A stretch of DNA of 64,000 bases from Streptomyces sp. NBC_01775 (GTDB lineage: Bacteria; Actinomycetota; Actinomycetes; Streptomycetales; Streptomycetaceae), in the NCBI RefSeq assembly GCF_035917675.1, contig NZ_CP109104.1:6076001-6140000 (forward strand). The letters run 5' to 3'. The position numbers were made by a program, and so were the translations under genes. The notes beneath the pieces are model-generated. The model was given only the letters and a program-made list of their open reading frames with translations, did no database searches and was not told where the DNA came from. Below are positions 23,683-31,234 of the stretch, piece after piece; position 1 is the first letter of the stretch, and every line of letters begins with the position of its first letter.

Positions 23683-24615
23683 TCAGGTGGACGCCGGTTG
23701 CGCGGCTTCGTCGGCGGATTCCGCGGCGGGCTCCGCCTGCGGGGACGGCTGGCGGCGGTGCTCCCGGATGGAGTGGGCCAGCGCTGCCGCCCACACCGCG
23801 TAGATGATCCCGTAGACGGTCCACTGGACGGCGTCCCCGACGGAGAGCCAGTCGCTGCGCAGCAGCGTGCGGACGTTGGTGAGGACGATGATGCCGCCGA
23901 CCCCGGAGCCGAGTACCCGTGGCGGTACGTGGCGCACCAGCCAGGCGGCGATGGGTGCGGCGACGAGTCCGCCGATGAGCAGCGCGACCGCCCAGCCCGC
24001 GTTGATGCCCTCGGAGCCGAGGCCGTAGAGGAACCCGAGGCTGGCGGCGACCGCGACCAGGAACTCACTGGTGTCGATCGAGCCGATGACCTTGCGCGGC
24101 TCCATCCGGCCGCTGGCGAGGATCGCCGGGGTGCCGACCGGTCCCCAGCCGCCCCCGCCGGTGGCGTCCATGAATCCGGCCACCAGGCCCAGCGGGGCCA
24201 GGAACCGCTTGCGCAGCGGCTTGCCCAGGTTGCCGGTGGGCAGCCCCTGAAGGGTGAAGCGCAGCAGCACGTACAGGCCGAGGGCCAGCAGCAGGAGGGA
24301 CATCAGCGGTTCGGCTGTCTCGGTGGACAGCTTGGACAGGAAGGTCGCGCCGGCGAAGGCGCCGACGGCGCCGGGGATCCCGATCTTGGCGACCACGCGC
24401 CAGTCGACGTTGCCGAAGCGCCAGTGCGCCGCGCCCGAGGCCAAGGTGGTGCCGATCTCGGCGAGGTGCACGGTGGCGGAGGCCGCAGCCGGGTTCGTGC
24501 CGATGGCCAGCAGGAGGGTGGTGGAGGTGACGCCGTAGGCCATCCCCAGGCTGCCGTCCACCAGTTGGGCACCGAGCCCCGCCAGGGCCAGCAGTATCAG
24601 CGTGCGCACAGTCAC
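23683..24615 (-). CDS. TauE/SafE (TSUP) family permease
   Basis: The 310-residue protein has about eight hydrophobic segments. It shows TSUP hallmarks: GLGAQLVDGSLGMAYGVTST near the start and GLVAGFMDATGGGGWGPVGTP near the middle, the duplicated loop signature of the family. TSUP proteins export sulfite or sulfonates or import sulfur compounds. The position next to an Rrf2 regulator and an SfnB/DszC-type enzyme supports a sulfur role. A dyad at 24647-24667 lies in its promoter. The C-terminus is charged and cytoplasmic. Confidence 0.85.
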   Translation of the reverse strand: MTVRTLILLALAGLGAQLVDGSLGMAYGVTSTTLLLAIGTNPAAASATVHLAEIGTTLASGAAHWRFGNVDWRVVAKIGIPGAVGAFAGATFLSKLSTETAEPLMSLLLLALGLYVLLRFTLQGLPTGNLGKPLRKRFLAPLGLVAGFMDATGGGGWGPVGTPAILASGRMEPRKVIGSIDTSEFLVAVAASLGFLYGLGSEGINAGWAVALLIGGLVAAPIAAWLVRHVPPRVLGSGVGGIIVLTNVRTLLRSDWLSVGDAVQWTVYGIIYAVWAAALAHSIREHRRQPSPQAEPAAESADEAAQPAST

Positions 24616-24637
24616 CTCACGGATCTCGGGTCGGTGG

Positions 24638-24667
24638 ATCCTAGTTTTCCTACCGGACTAGTAGGAA
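24638..24667 (-). promoter_or_regulatory. TSUP promoter with candidate Rrf2 operator
   Basis: TTCCTAC (24647-24653) and GTAGGAA (24661-24667) form a perfect dyad with a 7-nt centre. On the minus strand TAGGAT (24638-24643) could be the -10 box, so a bound repressor would cover the promoter. A related site with the same ATCCTAGT core lies at 26061-26068. Confidence 0.55.
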
Positions 24668-24751
24668 TGATGGCCGGAGAGAGCGGGCATCACAAGCGGC
24701 TGTCCATCATCCGGACTGGAATGTCCCGGTCCGTGGGCGGCGGCCGGTCGG

Positions 24752-24812
24752 TGAGATACCGGAAGGGCTGCGCTGAGATACCGGAAGGGCTGCGCTGAGA
24801 CGCCGGAGGGCT
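24752..24812. repeat. 22-nt tandem repeat at the rrf2 3' end
   Basis: A 22-nt unit starting TGAGATACCGG and ending GGGCTGCGC occurs at 24752 and, identically, at 24774. A partial diverged copy follows at 24796 and runs up to the stop codon of the Rrf2 gene. Confidence 0.8.
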
Positions 24813-25269
24813 AGGGATTGGTCCAGGCGGCCGGGGCCTCGGTCAGCAGAGACACCTCACCGGGGAGGCGGCCGGAGACCACGTCCGCGAGCGAGACGCC
24901 TTCGAGGATCCGCCGGACGTTGACCCGCAGTGCGATCCACAGCGGCAGCAGCGACTCGGCCGGTCCGCTGTACGACAGCTCCGGAGGGCGCACGCCACGC
25001 ACCGAGACCAGCGGTCCCTCGACGACCCGGATGATGTCGGCGATGCTGATGTCCTCCGCCGGCTTCGCCAGCCGGTAGCCGCCGTTGATGCCCCGCTGGC
25101 TGACGACGAGCTCCCCGCGACGCATGTCGTTGAGGATGCCTTCGAGGAACTTGTGCGGGATGTCCTGTGCCTCGGCGATGGCCTCCGCCTTCAGCGGTGC
25201 GCCTGCCTCGGCCCCCGCAAGCTGAAGTGCGGCGCGCACCGCATAGTCCGCCTTGGCCGAGATCCGCAT
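24811..25269 (-). CDS. Rrf2-family transcriptional regulator
   Basis: The 152-residue protein has the Rrf2 winged helix: MRISAKADYAVRAALQLA, IAEAQDIPHKFLEGILNDMR, RRGELVVSQRGINGGYRLAKP. The three cysteines that bind the Fe-S cluster in IscR/NsrR are absent (no Cys at all), so it is more like CymR-type regulators of sulfur metabolism. It likely represses the TSUP gene and the locus to its right via TAGGAT/ATCCTA sites. The transcript should be leaderless: CATAAT lies 6 nt before the ATG. Confidence 0.9.
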   Translation of the reverse strand: MRISAKADYAVRAALQLAGAEAGAPLKAEAIAEAQDIPHKFLEGILNDMRRGELVVSQRGINGGYRLAKPAEDISIADIIRVVEGPLVSVRGVRPPELSYSGPAESLLPLWIALRVNVRRILEGVSLADVVSGRLPGEVSLLTEAPAAWTNP

Positions 25270-25275
25270 GACGGC

Positions 25276-25281
25276 ATTATG
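25276..25281 (-). promoter_or_regulatory. -10 box of the leaderless rrf2 gene
   Basis: On the minus strand CATAAT (5 of 6 matches to TATAAT) ends 6 nt before ATG 25269. No ribosome site fits in the gap, so transcription should begin at or next to the start codon. Confidence 0.55.
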
Positions 25282-25361
25282 CCCCGAGGACCCGCTGCTC
25301 CTCCGTTGGTGTCGTGGCGGGCGTCCCGAGGCTCAGGTCCCGCGGCACCGCGCGGGCCACC

Positions 25362-25760
25362 GGTCTGCCCGGAGTCCACGGAGAGCATGCCGCCGCGCAC
25401 CACCTCGGCGGCGTAGGCGCTCTCGTGCAGGGTCAGGCCGATGACCGCGGTGAGGGTCGGGCCGAGCAGATGCACCGTTTTGACGGTGGCGAACTGCGGG
25501 CCGAACGGGATACCGAGGCCGAGTGTCGGGTACAGCGCGCCGATGTTGAACCAGAACAGCAGCTGCACCAGCAGCGGCGTCGACCGGAAGACCCACACGT
25601 AGCCCCGGCTCAGCGTGCGCAAAACCGGGTTTGCCGACAGCCGTATCACCGCCAGTGCGGTGCCGAGCAGGAAGCCGAGCACCATGACCGCACCGGTCAG
25701 CCAAAGGGTCAGCGGCAATCCGTCGAGCACGGTTGGCGTGGTGAAGTACCGGCCCACCAC
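25362..25760 (-). pseudogene. truncated amino-acid-type ABC transporter permease
   Basis: About 133 codons match the HisM/GlnP-type permease family: [19 protein letters not shown], then [20 protein letters not shown], and [22 protein letters not shown] residues ([17 protein letters not shown]). The match stops abruptly after SVDSGQT, where the EAA loop should continue with QALGMT and two more membrane segments. The frame then runs into unrelated codons. Upstream it abuts a monooxygenase fragment on the other strand. It is therefore a remnant of a transporter, plausibly for cystine or an organosulfur compound given the neighbours. Confidence 0.8.
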
Positions 25761-25793
25761 GTCCCATTCGTCACGCAATCGCCCCCGCTCCCC

Positions 25794-25845
25794 GGCGGCC
25801 TGTCGGTCCTTCCCGGCGGCCTGTCGGTCCTTCCCGGCGGCCTGG
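25794..25845. repeat. 21-nt tandem repeat at the junction of two gene fragments
   Basis: GGCGGCCTGTCGGTCCTTCCC occurs at 25794 and 25815, and a third partial copy starts at 25836. The array sits exactly where the ABC permease remnant meets the monooxygenase remnant. Confidence 0.8.
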
Positions 25846-25961
25846 ACGACTTCGTCGACCGGGTCGTCCCGCTGCTCCAGGAACGCGGCGTCTTCCGCAC
25901 CGAGTACGACGGCTCCACCCTGCGCGGCCACCTGGGCCTGCCCACGCCGCATCAGCGATGA
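25836..25961 (+). pseudogene. C-terminal remnant of an NtaA/SnaA/DszA-type flavin monooxygenase
   Basis: The last 41 codons before TGA 25959-25961 encode [20 protein letters not shown] and [18 protein letters not shown]. That is the conserved C-terminus of luciferase-like FMN-dependent monooxygenases such as NtaA, SnaA and DszA (pattern FVDLVVPELQRRGLFRTEY, then TLREHLGL). The other roughly 400 residues are missing. These enzymes degrade sulfonates and thiophenes or similar compounds, matching the sulfur-related neighbourhood. Confidence 0.8.
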
Positions 25962-26056
25962 CCGGGAACCGGGCCCCTCTCACGTGGTGAGACGGCCGAG
26001 TGAGGATCGGGAGAACCTCTTGACGGAGCGGGCGACGCGGCCGGACACTCCAAAAC

Positions 26057-26083
26057 GGGAATCCTAGTGAATTGGTAGGGATC
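26057..26083. promoter_or_regulatory. candidate Rrf2-type operator before the leader peptide
   Basis: ATCCTA (26061-26066) and TAGGGAT (26076-26082) form an imperfect dyad. The ATCCTAGT core is shared with the TSUP promoter site at 24638. It lies directly upstream of the leader peptide and could control transcription in either direction. Confidence 0.45.
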
Positions 26084-26084
26084 A

Positions 26085-26243
26085 ATGGGCCGTGCTGCGC
26101 TGCACCACCTCGGCGGCGACGATGTCCGTGTCGCCATCCGGCCGCTGCCCCTCCTGACGTCCCGTCGCCACATCGACCTGGTGCGCGTGTGCAGCGCGGC
26201 GGACTCCCCGCACGGTGGCGGCCCCGCCCCGGACCACGCCTGA
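26085..26243 (+). CDS. putative leader peptide of the RRHIDL type
   Basis: A 52-codon frame from ATG 26085 to TGA 26241 contains LTSRRHIDLVRVCSAADSPH (residues 24-43). The block RRHIDL-R-V is the hallmark of actinobacterial putative leader peptides, which usually precede sulfur-metabolism genes and end near a cysteine. Here Cys36 follows directly. Such upstream frames are thought to act in cysteine-responsive attenuation. The next gene, a glutathione S-transferase-like protein, begins 164 nt downstream. The true start is uncertain, since family members are often shorter, with about 20-35 residues. Confidence 0.65.
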   Translation: MGRAALHHLGGDDVRVAIRPLPLLTSRRHIDLVRVCSAADSPHGGGPAPDHA

Positions 26244-26407
26244 CTCCCCTCCCGCACAAGTACCGCATCCAGGCCACACCCTGGCCGCACCTCTCCCGGC
26301 CGCGCCGATGCCGTCGCGTGCCGGAACAGCCGCGCGCCGGTGCCGTCGTGTGTCCGTGACCGGCACATCGAAGGTACCGGGCGAACCCCGCACTTCGAGG
26401 GAGACGT

Positions 26408-27262
26408 ATGCCCGCCCCACTCCCGACAGCCGTGCCGTCCTTCCGGAGCAGGATCGGGCGTGACGCGCGCAGCGGTTACCACGCTGTGCCACGCCGCTAC
26501 CGGCTCCACCTCACACTCTCCTGCCCGCGTTGTCTTCAGATCGCCATCACGAACAGCCTGCTCGGCCTCGACGACACCCTCCCCGTGACGCTGCTGCCCG
26601 CCGTGCCCGACGCGCCAGGTGGCGGACATCAGGCGCTGCGCCCGCTGTACGAGACCAGCTCGCACCAGCACCCCGGACCGGCGGTGGCGCCGGTGCTCAG
26701 CGACGAGTGGACCGGACGCATCGTCAGCACTCACGCCCCCGACATCCTGCGGGACCTGGCCCTGCGCTTCGGCGCCGGTGGCCCCGAGCTCCACCCGTGC
26801 GGTACCGAGGAGGAGTTGGCGGAGGTCGCCCGGCTCTGCGAGCAGGGCATCACCGCGTCGGCGCAGCGTGCCGGGCAGCCGGGCGCCGACCCGTCGGCCC
26901 TGGCCACCTTGCTTTCCGGACTTGACGCACTGGAGCGACGGCTCACCTCCCAGCCGTACGTGCTGGGCCCCGAACCGACCCTCGCGGACGTGCAGGTGTG
27001 GGTGACCCTGCTGCGACTGGACACCGTGCACCGCTGGCACCTGGACGCCGGAGCGGTGCACAGCATCACCGGCCACCCGCGGCTGTGGGCGTACGCGCGA
27101 CGGCTGGCGGCGCTCCCCGCCTTCGGCTCCCACCTCGACGTGGACGGCATCGACCGCAGGCATCATGCCCACTGCCGGGGCCACGAGGCCGCCGGCGCGG
27201 CGGTGCGGATCGTGGACTGGACGGCGTACGCGTCACAGCAGGCTCCGGAGCCGGTGCGGTAG
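26408..27262 (+). CDS. glutathione S-transferase-like protein (glutathionyl-hydroquinone reductase type)
   Basis: GAGGGAG precedes ATG 26408. The 284-residue product has a thioredoxin-like N-terminal part with a catalytic-site CxxC (LTLSCPRCLQIA, where Xi-class enzymes have CPWAHR). LYETSSHQHPGPAVAPVLSD follows, and then a helical GST C-domain (YVLGPEPTLADVQVWVTLLRLD). It resembles ECM4/YqjG-type enzymes, which reduce glutathionyl-hydroquinones. Streptomyces uses mycothiol, so the thiol partner is unclear. The RRHIDL leader upstream points to sulfur-dependent control. It converges with the dehydrogenase gene at 27307. Confidence 0.75.
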   Translation: MPAPLPTAVPSFRSRIGRDARSGYHAVPRRYRLHLTLSCPRCLQIAITNSLLGLDDTLPVTLLPAVPDAPGGGHQALRPLYETSSHQHPGPAVAPVLSDEWTGRIVSTHAPDILRDLALRFGAGGPELHPCGTEEELAEVARLCEQGITASAQRAGQPGADPSALATLLSGLDALERRLTSQPYVLGPEPTLADVQVWVTLLRLDTVHRWHLDAGAVHSITGHPRLWAYARRLAALPAFGSHLDVDGIDRRHHAHCRGHEAAGAAVRIVDWTAYASQQAPEPVR

Positions 27263-27306
27263 GCGGGCCGCCTGCCGCGCCTCCCCCGAACCGTGCCCGG
27301 CCCCCG

Positions 27307-28371
27307 TCAGGACCGCAGGGCCTTCAGGTGGGCCGTGCGGACCTCGGGGGTCTGGCCCTGTACGACGAGGAACAGGCCCTCCCTGGCGAGGCGCTGGGCC
27401 GGGTGGGAGAGGCCGAAGGCACGGCCGCCGCCCGCGGCGATCGCGGCCGTGGTGGCGGCGCGCATCAGGTCGTAGGCCCGGGTCTTGGCCGCGAGCCTGT
27501 CGTCCAGCCGCTCGGCGGGCGCGACCTCGTCGACCAGGGCGTAGGCGTCCCGGCGTGCCGCGTCCAGGCGCTCGCGCAGGACGCCCGCCGTCTCCTTGGC
27601 CTCGCCGTCGCCGGACGCGTCGACGAGGTCGAGCGCGGCGCGGGCCACGCCGAAGACGGCCGGATTGGTGTTGGTGTTCTTCGGCCGGTCCTCCGTCGCC
27701 CAGCGCTCGTGCGGGAGGCGCACCGCCACCGCCTCGTCGGGCACCACGAGCCCGTCGAGCAGCAGCCCGACCGTGCGTGAACCGGTGAGCGCGGCGAGCT
27801 GGAGCGGGTCCGTGGCGGTGAGCCCCGGCTGCTCGCCGGCGCCTGCGACGCCGAAGACCACCTCGCCGTCCTCGGTCCCACCGCCCAGCAGGAACACGTC
27901 GTTCAGCCCCCAGCCCGTGTACCAGGGCACGCGCCCGTCGAAGCGCCAGCCGCCCGCCACCCGGGTGGCCCGTACGGGCAGCTTCGGGTAGGCGCGCAGG
28001 TGCGAGAAGGCGATCCCGGCGAGCACCGTGCCCTCGCTCAGCGGGCGCAGCCACCGTTCGCGCGCCGCCGCCGTGTCCTCGCCGCCCGCGGCCAGCGTCC
28101 GCACCGGCGTGTGGTGCTGAGCCTGGATGAAGAACGTCGAGCAGCAGGCGCCCGCCAGGGTCTCGGCGATCTCCCGGCCGACGGCGGCCGGGGCCTCCGC
28201 ACCGCCGTACGCCGCCGGTGCGTTGACCCCCAGCACGCCTGACGCCTTCACAGCCGCGATCGCCTCGGGCGTGACGCCCTCGCGATCGTGCGTCTCGGCG
28301 GCGGGGGAGAGGACGTTGTCGGCCAGCCGGTGGGCCGCCGCGACGAGGGGGTGGTCGAGCGTGTCGGTCAT
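27307..28371 (-). CDS. acyl-CoA dehydrogenase family protein
   Basis: ATG 28369-28371 overlaps the stop of the gene before it (ATGA). The 354-residue protein has VLGVNAPAAYGGAEAPAAVG and IAETLAGACCSTFFIQAQHH (N-domain), GGWRFDGRVPWYTGWGLNDV and LLLDGLVVPDEAVAVRLPHE (beta-domain), and a C-terminal bundle ending VVQGQTPEVRTAHLKALRS. The catalytic glutamate cannot be placed with confidence. It is the last gene of the operon that starts with the ABC transporter, so it probably oxidises something imported or produced by that system. Confidence 0.8.
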   Translation of the reverse strand: MTDTLDHPLVAAAHRLADNVLSPAAETHDREGVTPEAIAAVKASGVLGVNAPAAYGGAEAPAAVGREIAETLAGACCSTFFIQAQHHTPVRTLAAGGEDTAAARERWLRPLSEGTVLAGIAFSHLRAYPKLPVRATRVAGGWRFDGRVPWYTGWGLNDVFLLGGGTEDGEVVFGVAGAGEQPGLTATDPLQLAALTGSRTVGLLLDGLVVPDEAVAVRLPHERWATEDRPKNTNTNPAVFGVARAALDLVDASGDGEAKETAGVLRERLDAARRDAYALVDEVAPAERLDDRLAAKTRAYDLMRAATTAAIAAGGGRAFGLSHPAQRLAREGLFLVVQGQTPEVRTAHLKALRS

Positions 28372-29429
28372 GCGTGGGGCTCCTCGGAGATGGTGCGGGG
28401 CTCGCCCAGGGTGAGCATCAGGCGGTTGGCCCAGGCGAAGACGGCGACGACGTGGACGAGGTCCAGGATCTCGGTGTCGTCCAGCCCCGCGTCCGTCCGC
28501 AGCGCCGTGAGGTCGAGCGGCTGGTTGGGCTCGCGGGTGAGGCGGACCGCGAAGTCGGCCACGGCACGCCGCCGCGCGGTGCCCGTGTCCGCGTCCGGGC
28601 CCTCGTCGAGGATCGCCCGGGCCGGTGCCGCGCTCTCGTCGGCCTTGTTGAGCTGGGCGAAGCGCCGGGCGTGCACGGAAGCGCAGTACACACAGCCGTT
28701 GACGCGTGAGACGGCGAGCGCGGCGATCTCCCGGTCGCGGCGGTCCAGCCCGCGCGGCGCGTACATGATCGCGTTGTAGAGCCGCGAGCGCTCGCGCAGC
28801 GACGTCACATCGTGGACGAGCGCCAGGTAGTACGGCGAGGTTTTCGCCGTCGGCAGCGACTCCTCCAGCACGGCGAGCTGCTCGGGCGTGGCCCGGTTCA
28901 CGTCGACCGTCTCCACCCAGGCGTCCCACTCCAGCGCGTCGATGGTGAACGGGCGCCCCTCGCTCGCCACGTCGTACGCGGGGAGCTCCCCGCCCTCCGC
29001 CGGGAGCCCGCCGAGCGCCCGCAGCCCGGCCGCGAGCCGCGCCTGGTAGGTGACGAACGCGACGAGCTGCGAGGCCGCGACGGCCTCGGGGGCCTCCCAG
29101 CCCGCCTCCGTCAGGGCCGCGATGTCCTTGGGTCCCGCCGTGGAGGGGGCGAGGACGAGGAGGTCGGCGTGGCGCCGCAGCGCCGCGAAGCGCGCGGACG
29201 GGGCGGGGGCCGGGCTCAGGTCCCGGTAGTGGGCCGCCAGCGCCCGCGCGCCGTCCAGTTCGGCGGCGTAGGCGGCGAGCCCCGCGCGCTCGGCACGGGG
29301 CAGGCCGCCGGTGCCGGTCAGCAGCGCGGCATGGGCGCCCTGGGTGTGGGCGTGCGCCTTGTCGCGGTACGTCCGCAGGGCGGCGGGCGTACCGGCGACG
29401 GCGTCGATCACGTCGGACGTTGCAGACAT
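28368..29429 (-). CDS. two-domain CMD/AhpD-like protein
   Basis: The 353-residue protein looks like a fusion of two alpha-helical carboxymuconolactone-decarboxylase/AhpD-type domains. The N-terminal half (DVIDAVAGTPAALRTYRDKA, SQLVAFVTYQARLAAGL) lacks active cysteines. The C-terminal half has the AhpD motif CVYCASVHARRF (C-x2-C-x3-H). Paired proteins of this sort (Avi_7170/Avi_7169 types) occur beside flavin enzymes and ABC transporters. A peroxide- or quinone-reducing role is possible. The gene overlaps the acyl-CoA dehydrogenase gene by 4 nt and follows the permease gene by 42 nt. Confidence 0.75.
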   Translation of the reverse strand: MSATSDVIDAVAGTPAALRTYRDKAHAHTQGAHAALLTGTGGLPRAERAGLAAYAAELDGARALAAHYRDLSPAPAPSARFAALRRHADLLVLAPSTAGPKDIAALTEAGWEAPEAVAASQLVAFVTYQARLAAGLRALGGLPAEGGELPAYDVASEGRPFTIDALEWDAWVETVDVNRATPEQLAVLEESLPTAKTSPYYLALVHDVTSLRERSRLYNAIMYAPRGLDRRDREIAALAVSRVNGCVYCASVHARRFAQLNKADESAAPARAILDEGPDADTGTARRRAVADFAVRLTREPNQPLDLTALRTDAGLDDTEILDLVHVVAVFAWANRLMLTLGEPRTISEEPHA

Positions 29430-29471
29430 GGGGTGCCTTTCGGGGGTTCCTGGGGGCCTTGCGGGGAGGGC

Positions 29472-30383
29472 TCAGCCCGTCGCGTCCTCGCTCGCCCGGT
29501 ACGCGCGCAGATACAGGCGCGCGCCCGCGACCAGGAGGATCGCCACGCACACCGCCAGCGCGGAGGCGAGGCCGAGGTCCTGGTCGGCGAAGGCCAGCTT
29601 CTTGATCTCCAGCGGGACGGTCGTCGAGGTGTCCATCGGCCCGCCGCCGGAGAGCAGGTAGGGCAGATCGAAGTCGTACGCCGTCCAGATCGTGCGCATC
29701 AGCATGGCGACGATCAGCGCGGGCGCGATCCACGGCAGTGTCACGTACCGGAAGACCCCGAACCGCCCGGCCCCGTCCAGCGCCGCCGCCTCGCGCAGCT
29801 CGCCCGGCAGGGTCTGGAGGCGGGCGAGGACGACGATCACGATGAACGGCACGTACTTCCAGCAGTTCACTGCGACCAGCGCCGACATCACGGTGGCCGG
29901 GTCGGCGAAGGGGTTCACCAGAGTGTCGCTCAGCCCGAGCGCCCGCAGCAGATAGCCGGCCATCCCCGAGGTGTCGTTGAACGCGAAGCGGAACACCATC
30001 GCGGCGACCACGGCGGGGACGACGTAGGGGAAGAGCACGAGCCCGCGCGCCAGGGTCTGGCCGCGCAGCCCGGCGTTGAGGAGCAGCGCGACGGCGACCC
30101 CGGCGACGGCCTGGATCACGACGTTCCCCGCGACCCACAGCACGCTGCGCCCGAACGCGCCGCGCACGGCCGGGTCCTCCCACAGGCGGCGGTAGTTCTC
30201 CAGGCCGAGGAAGGTGTGCTCGCGGGTGAGGAAGTCGACGCGGAAGAAGCTGTCGAAGACCGAGGCGAGGAAGGGATGGACGGCGAAGACGAGCAGCAAC
30301 AGGAGCGCGGGCACCAGCATGAGGGTGCCGAGCGCACGGTCGGACAGGCCCCGGCGCGGCGCTTTCCGCGTTGTGGCAGTCAC
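29472..30383 (-). CDS. ABC sugar-type permease (MalF-like)
   Basis: GTG 30381-30383 overlaps the stop of the upstream permease gene. The 303-residue protein has six membrane segments, including RALGTLMLVPALLLLLVFAV at the start. The binding-protein-dependent EAA loop is ELREAAALDGAGRFGVFRYVTLPWIAP. It pairs with the MalG-like permease encoded just upstream. The operon has no ATPase gene, so the transporter probably uses the shared Streptomyces ATPase MsiK, encoded elsewhere. Confidence 0.9.
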   Translation of the reverse strand: MTATTRKAPRRGLSDRALGTLMLVPALLLLLVFAVHPFLASVFDSFFRVDFLTREHTFLGLENYRRLWEDPAVRGAFGRSVLWVAGNVVIQAVAGVAVALLLNAGLRGQTLARGLVLFPYVVPAVVAAMVFRFAFNDTSGMAGYLLRALGLSDTLVNPFADPATVMSALVAVNCWKYVPFIVIVVLARLQTLPGELREAAALDGAGRFGVFRYVTLPWIAPALIVAMLMRTIWTAYDFDLPYLLSGGGPMDTSTTVPLEIKKLAFADQDLGLASALAVCVAILLVAGARLYLRAYRASEDATG

Positions 30384-31234
30384 TTCACGGCCCCCTGACC
30401 GATTCCGCCGACGAGGAACTTCTGGACGAATACGAACAGCACCAGCACGGGAGCGACCACGATCAGCGCGGCGGCCATCAGCACGCCCCAGGAGTAGACG
30501 CTCGTCTGGTCCATGAGCAGCGAGAGCCCCGGGCTGAGCGTCAGCTTCTCCGGCTCCGCCATCAGCGTGGAGGCGAAGAGGTACTCGCTCCAGGCCGCGT
30601 TGAAGGCGAACACGGCGGTCGCGACCATCCCCGGCACCGACTGCGGCAGCACCACCCGCACGAACGCGCCGAACCGGGTGCAGCCGTCGACCATCGCCGC
30701 GTCCTCCAGCTCGACGGTGAGCCCGTGGAAGTACGAGCGCAGCGTCCACAGCGCGAACGGCAGCAGCGTGGCCGTGTAGATCACGATCAGCGCGACGAGG
30801 TTGTTGGCGAGCCCGAACCGGGCCACGAGCTGCGAGACCGGCACCAGCACGAGGATCGGCGGCACCAGATACGCGAACAGCGACAGCTCCCCGATCCACC
30901 GCAGCCCCGGTATCCGGAACCGGACGAGCGCGTACGCGGCACAGGTGCCGAGCACGACGACCAGCAGCGTCGAGACCGCGGCCACGATCAGCGAGTTGGT
31001 GAGGTACGTGCCGAAGGAGGAGATCTCGAAGAGCGTGCGGAAGTTGTCGAGCGTGACGTCGTGCGGGAGGAACGTCGGAGGGTAGGAGATGATCTCCTCG
31101 TCCGGCTTGACGGCCGTGAACAGGATCCACAGCAGCGGCAGGTCGGCGATGAGCACGACGGCGACGAGCGCCACGTACTGGAGCACACGCCCCGGTCCGA
31201 AGGGCCTGGTCCTCGCGGGGTGCAGGGTCCTCAT
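30380..31234 (-). CDS. ABC sugar-type permease (MalG-like)
   Basis: ATG 31232-31234 overlaps the stop of the binding-protein gene (ATGA). The 284-residue product has six membrane segments, starting with YVALVAVVLIADLPLLWIL. The EAA loop is ELEDAAMVDGCTRFGAFVRVVLP and the C-terminus is FVQKFLVGGIGQGAVK, typical of MalG/carbohydrate uptake family 1 permeases. The four-base overlaps on both sides suggest translational coupling of the three transporter genes. Confidence 0.9.
   Translation of the reverse strand: MRTLHPARTRPFGPGRVLQYVALVAVVLIADLPLLWILFTAVKPDEEIISYPPTFLPHDVTLDNFRTLFEISSFGTYLTNSLIVAAVSTLLVVVLGTCAAYALVRFRIPGLRWIGELSLFAYLVPPILVLVPVSQLVARFGLANNLVALIVIYTATLLPFALWTLRSYFHGLTVELEDAAMVDGCTRFGAFVRVVLPQSVPGMVATAVFAFNAAWSEYLFASTLMAEPEKLTLSPGLSLLMDQTSVYSWGVLMAAALIVVAPVLVLFVFVQKFLVGGIGQGAVK

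Noticed and set aside
27307..30183. A 958-codon open frame on the minus strand
   Set aside because: Only its last 354 codons are the acyl-CoA dehydrogenase. The rest is antisense or out of frame to the CMD and permease genes and has no family features; G+C-rich DNA often lacks stops in such frames.
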